Notes under the pieces: model-generated | Databases searched by the model: none | What the model was told of the DNA's origin: nothing | The model's input: the letters and a program-made list of their open reading frames with translations, nothing else | Assembly: GCA_018907035.1 (NCBI GenBank) | Contig: JACCIC010000037.1 | Location: 2,716,501 to 2,780,500, forward strand | DNA length: 64,000 nucleotides | Direction of reading: 5' to 3' | Origin: Sycobia sp. Sy_11 | Taxonomy: Eukaryota > Arthropoda > Insecta > Hymenoptera > Epichrysomallidae | Position numbers and translations under genes: made by a program | Shown: positions 63,611 to 64,000 of the stretch, one piece after another | How the letters are laid out: every line of letters begins with the position of its first letter | Position numbering within the stretch: the first letter of the stretch is position 1

Positions 63611-64000
63611 GAATACTCCAACTGAATACCAACCATTGCGTAGCAGCTCATGACCTGCTGAAACTCTCCGAAATTCAATATAAAAACTAATAAAATAAAA
63701 ACTAATCTCCGAACCATATTGTGACAGGGTCAGACCACAGCGCTGGATAAGTGACACAAGCAATAGAGCTGCCCTCTGGATTGGTCAAAATAGGCAGGTA
63801 CTAAAGCAGTCGAGTTATCGGAGCGAATTGATATCCTGGGCTAAAATACAAGAAATATACGTCTTTAGTGTATATGCTCCTCCAAGCTTGACGGAAAAGC
63901 AGTTTGAAATCCTCGTAACTAAATTAGTTGATGAAGCCATGGACAAGAAACCATTATTAACAGGCCATTGTGTATACTCGACACGGTAGGTAAAATATTT
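63607..64000 (+). mobile_element. R1-clade LINE ORF2 start (endonuclease), broken
   Basis: The ORF2 ATG at 63,607 overlaps the ORF1 stop as ATGA. The opening MRILQLNTNHC is the standard start of R1-type ORF2, leading into an AP-endonuclease domain. Within 30 codons it meets stops in a small AT-rich duplication (AAAACTAATAAAAT). Later pieces in shifted frames read SDTSNRAALWI and VYAPPSLTEKQFE, both endonuclease-like, but the expected GDFNAW is degraded near 63,960. The element runs off the window end, so RT is not seen here. Non-functional. Confidence 0.8.

Overview
The window is AT-rich animal DNA with small introns, many long (TA)n and (TG)n microsatellites, CpG-rich islands and decayed insect-type transposons (mariner, R1-like and RNase H-bearing LINEs, BEL/Pao, a tRNA-derived SINE). 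The gene content (ornithine decarboxylase, URB1) and repeat types suggest an insect, most likely a hymenopteran such as an ant. That assignment is inference; no species-specific marker was found.

Layout. From 1 to about 24 kb there are no convincing host coding genes. This part holds microsatellites, GC-rich non-coding patches, a decayed LINE (about 11.09-13.23 kb), a broken mariner (13.62-14.65 kb) and two SINE copies (about 5.08-5.26 and 16.92-17.11 kb). From 24.08 to 27.96 kb lies ornithine decarboxylase on the minus strand, six coding exons plus a non-coding leader exon. From 28 to 42 kb there is no recognisable coding sequence, but CpG-rich patches at 29.6-30.2, 37.7-38.4 and 40.1-41.9 kb look like promoters or first exons. 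From 42.38 to 44.93 kb is an unrecognised three-exon minus-strand gene, here called gene A. From 48.25 to 55.47 kb is URB1, a ribosome-biogenesis scaffold gene reconstructed as 14 exons and about 1,915 residues. From 56.04 to 58.79 kb is gene B, a two-exon plus-strand paralogue of gene A. From 59.2 kb to the end are repeat copies, a BEL/Pao remnant and the 5' part of an R1-clade LINE with a nearly intact gag.

The most interesting item is the gene A/gene B pair on either side of URB1. They encode proteins of 334 and 337 residues with the same block order and near-identical signature motifs, but none of their intron positions match, and A has one exon of strikingly high GC while B is AT-rich. 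The blocks recall OTU-type cysteine protease halves in unusual order, followed by a His-rich block and a C-terminal domain ending in a TFYP motif that recalls bacterial RNase A-like effector domains. An old acquisition from a bacterium or mobile element followed by independent intron gain is one explanation; this is a hypothesis.

ODC (polyamine synthesis) and URB1 (60S ribosome assembly) both serve growth, but nothing in the sequence links their regulation. Exon boundaries were placed by reading splice sites and checking phase; in homopolymer runs they may be off by one or two bases.
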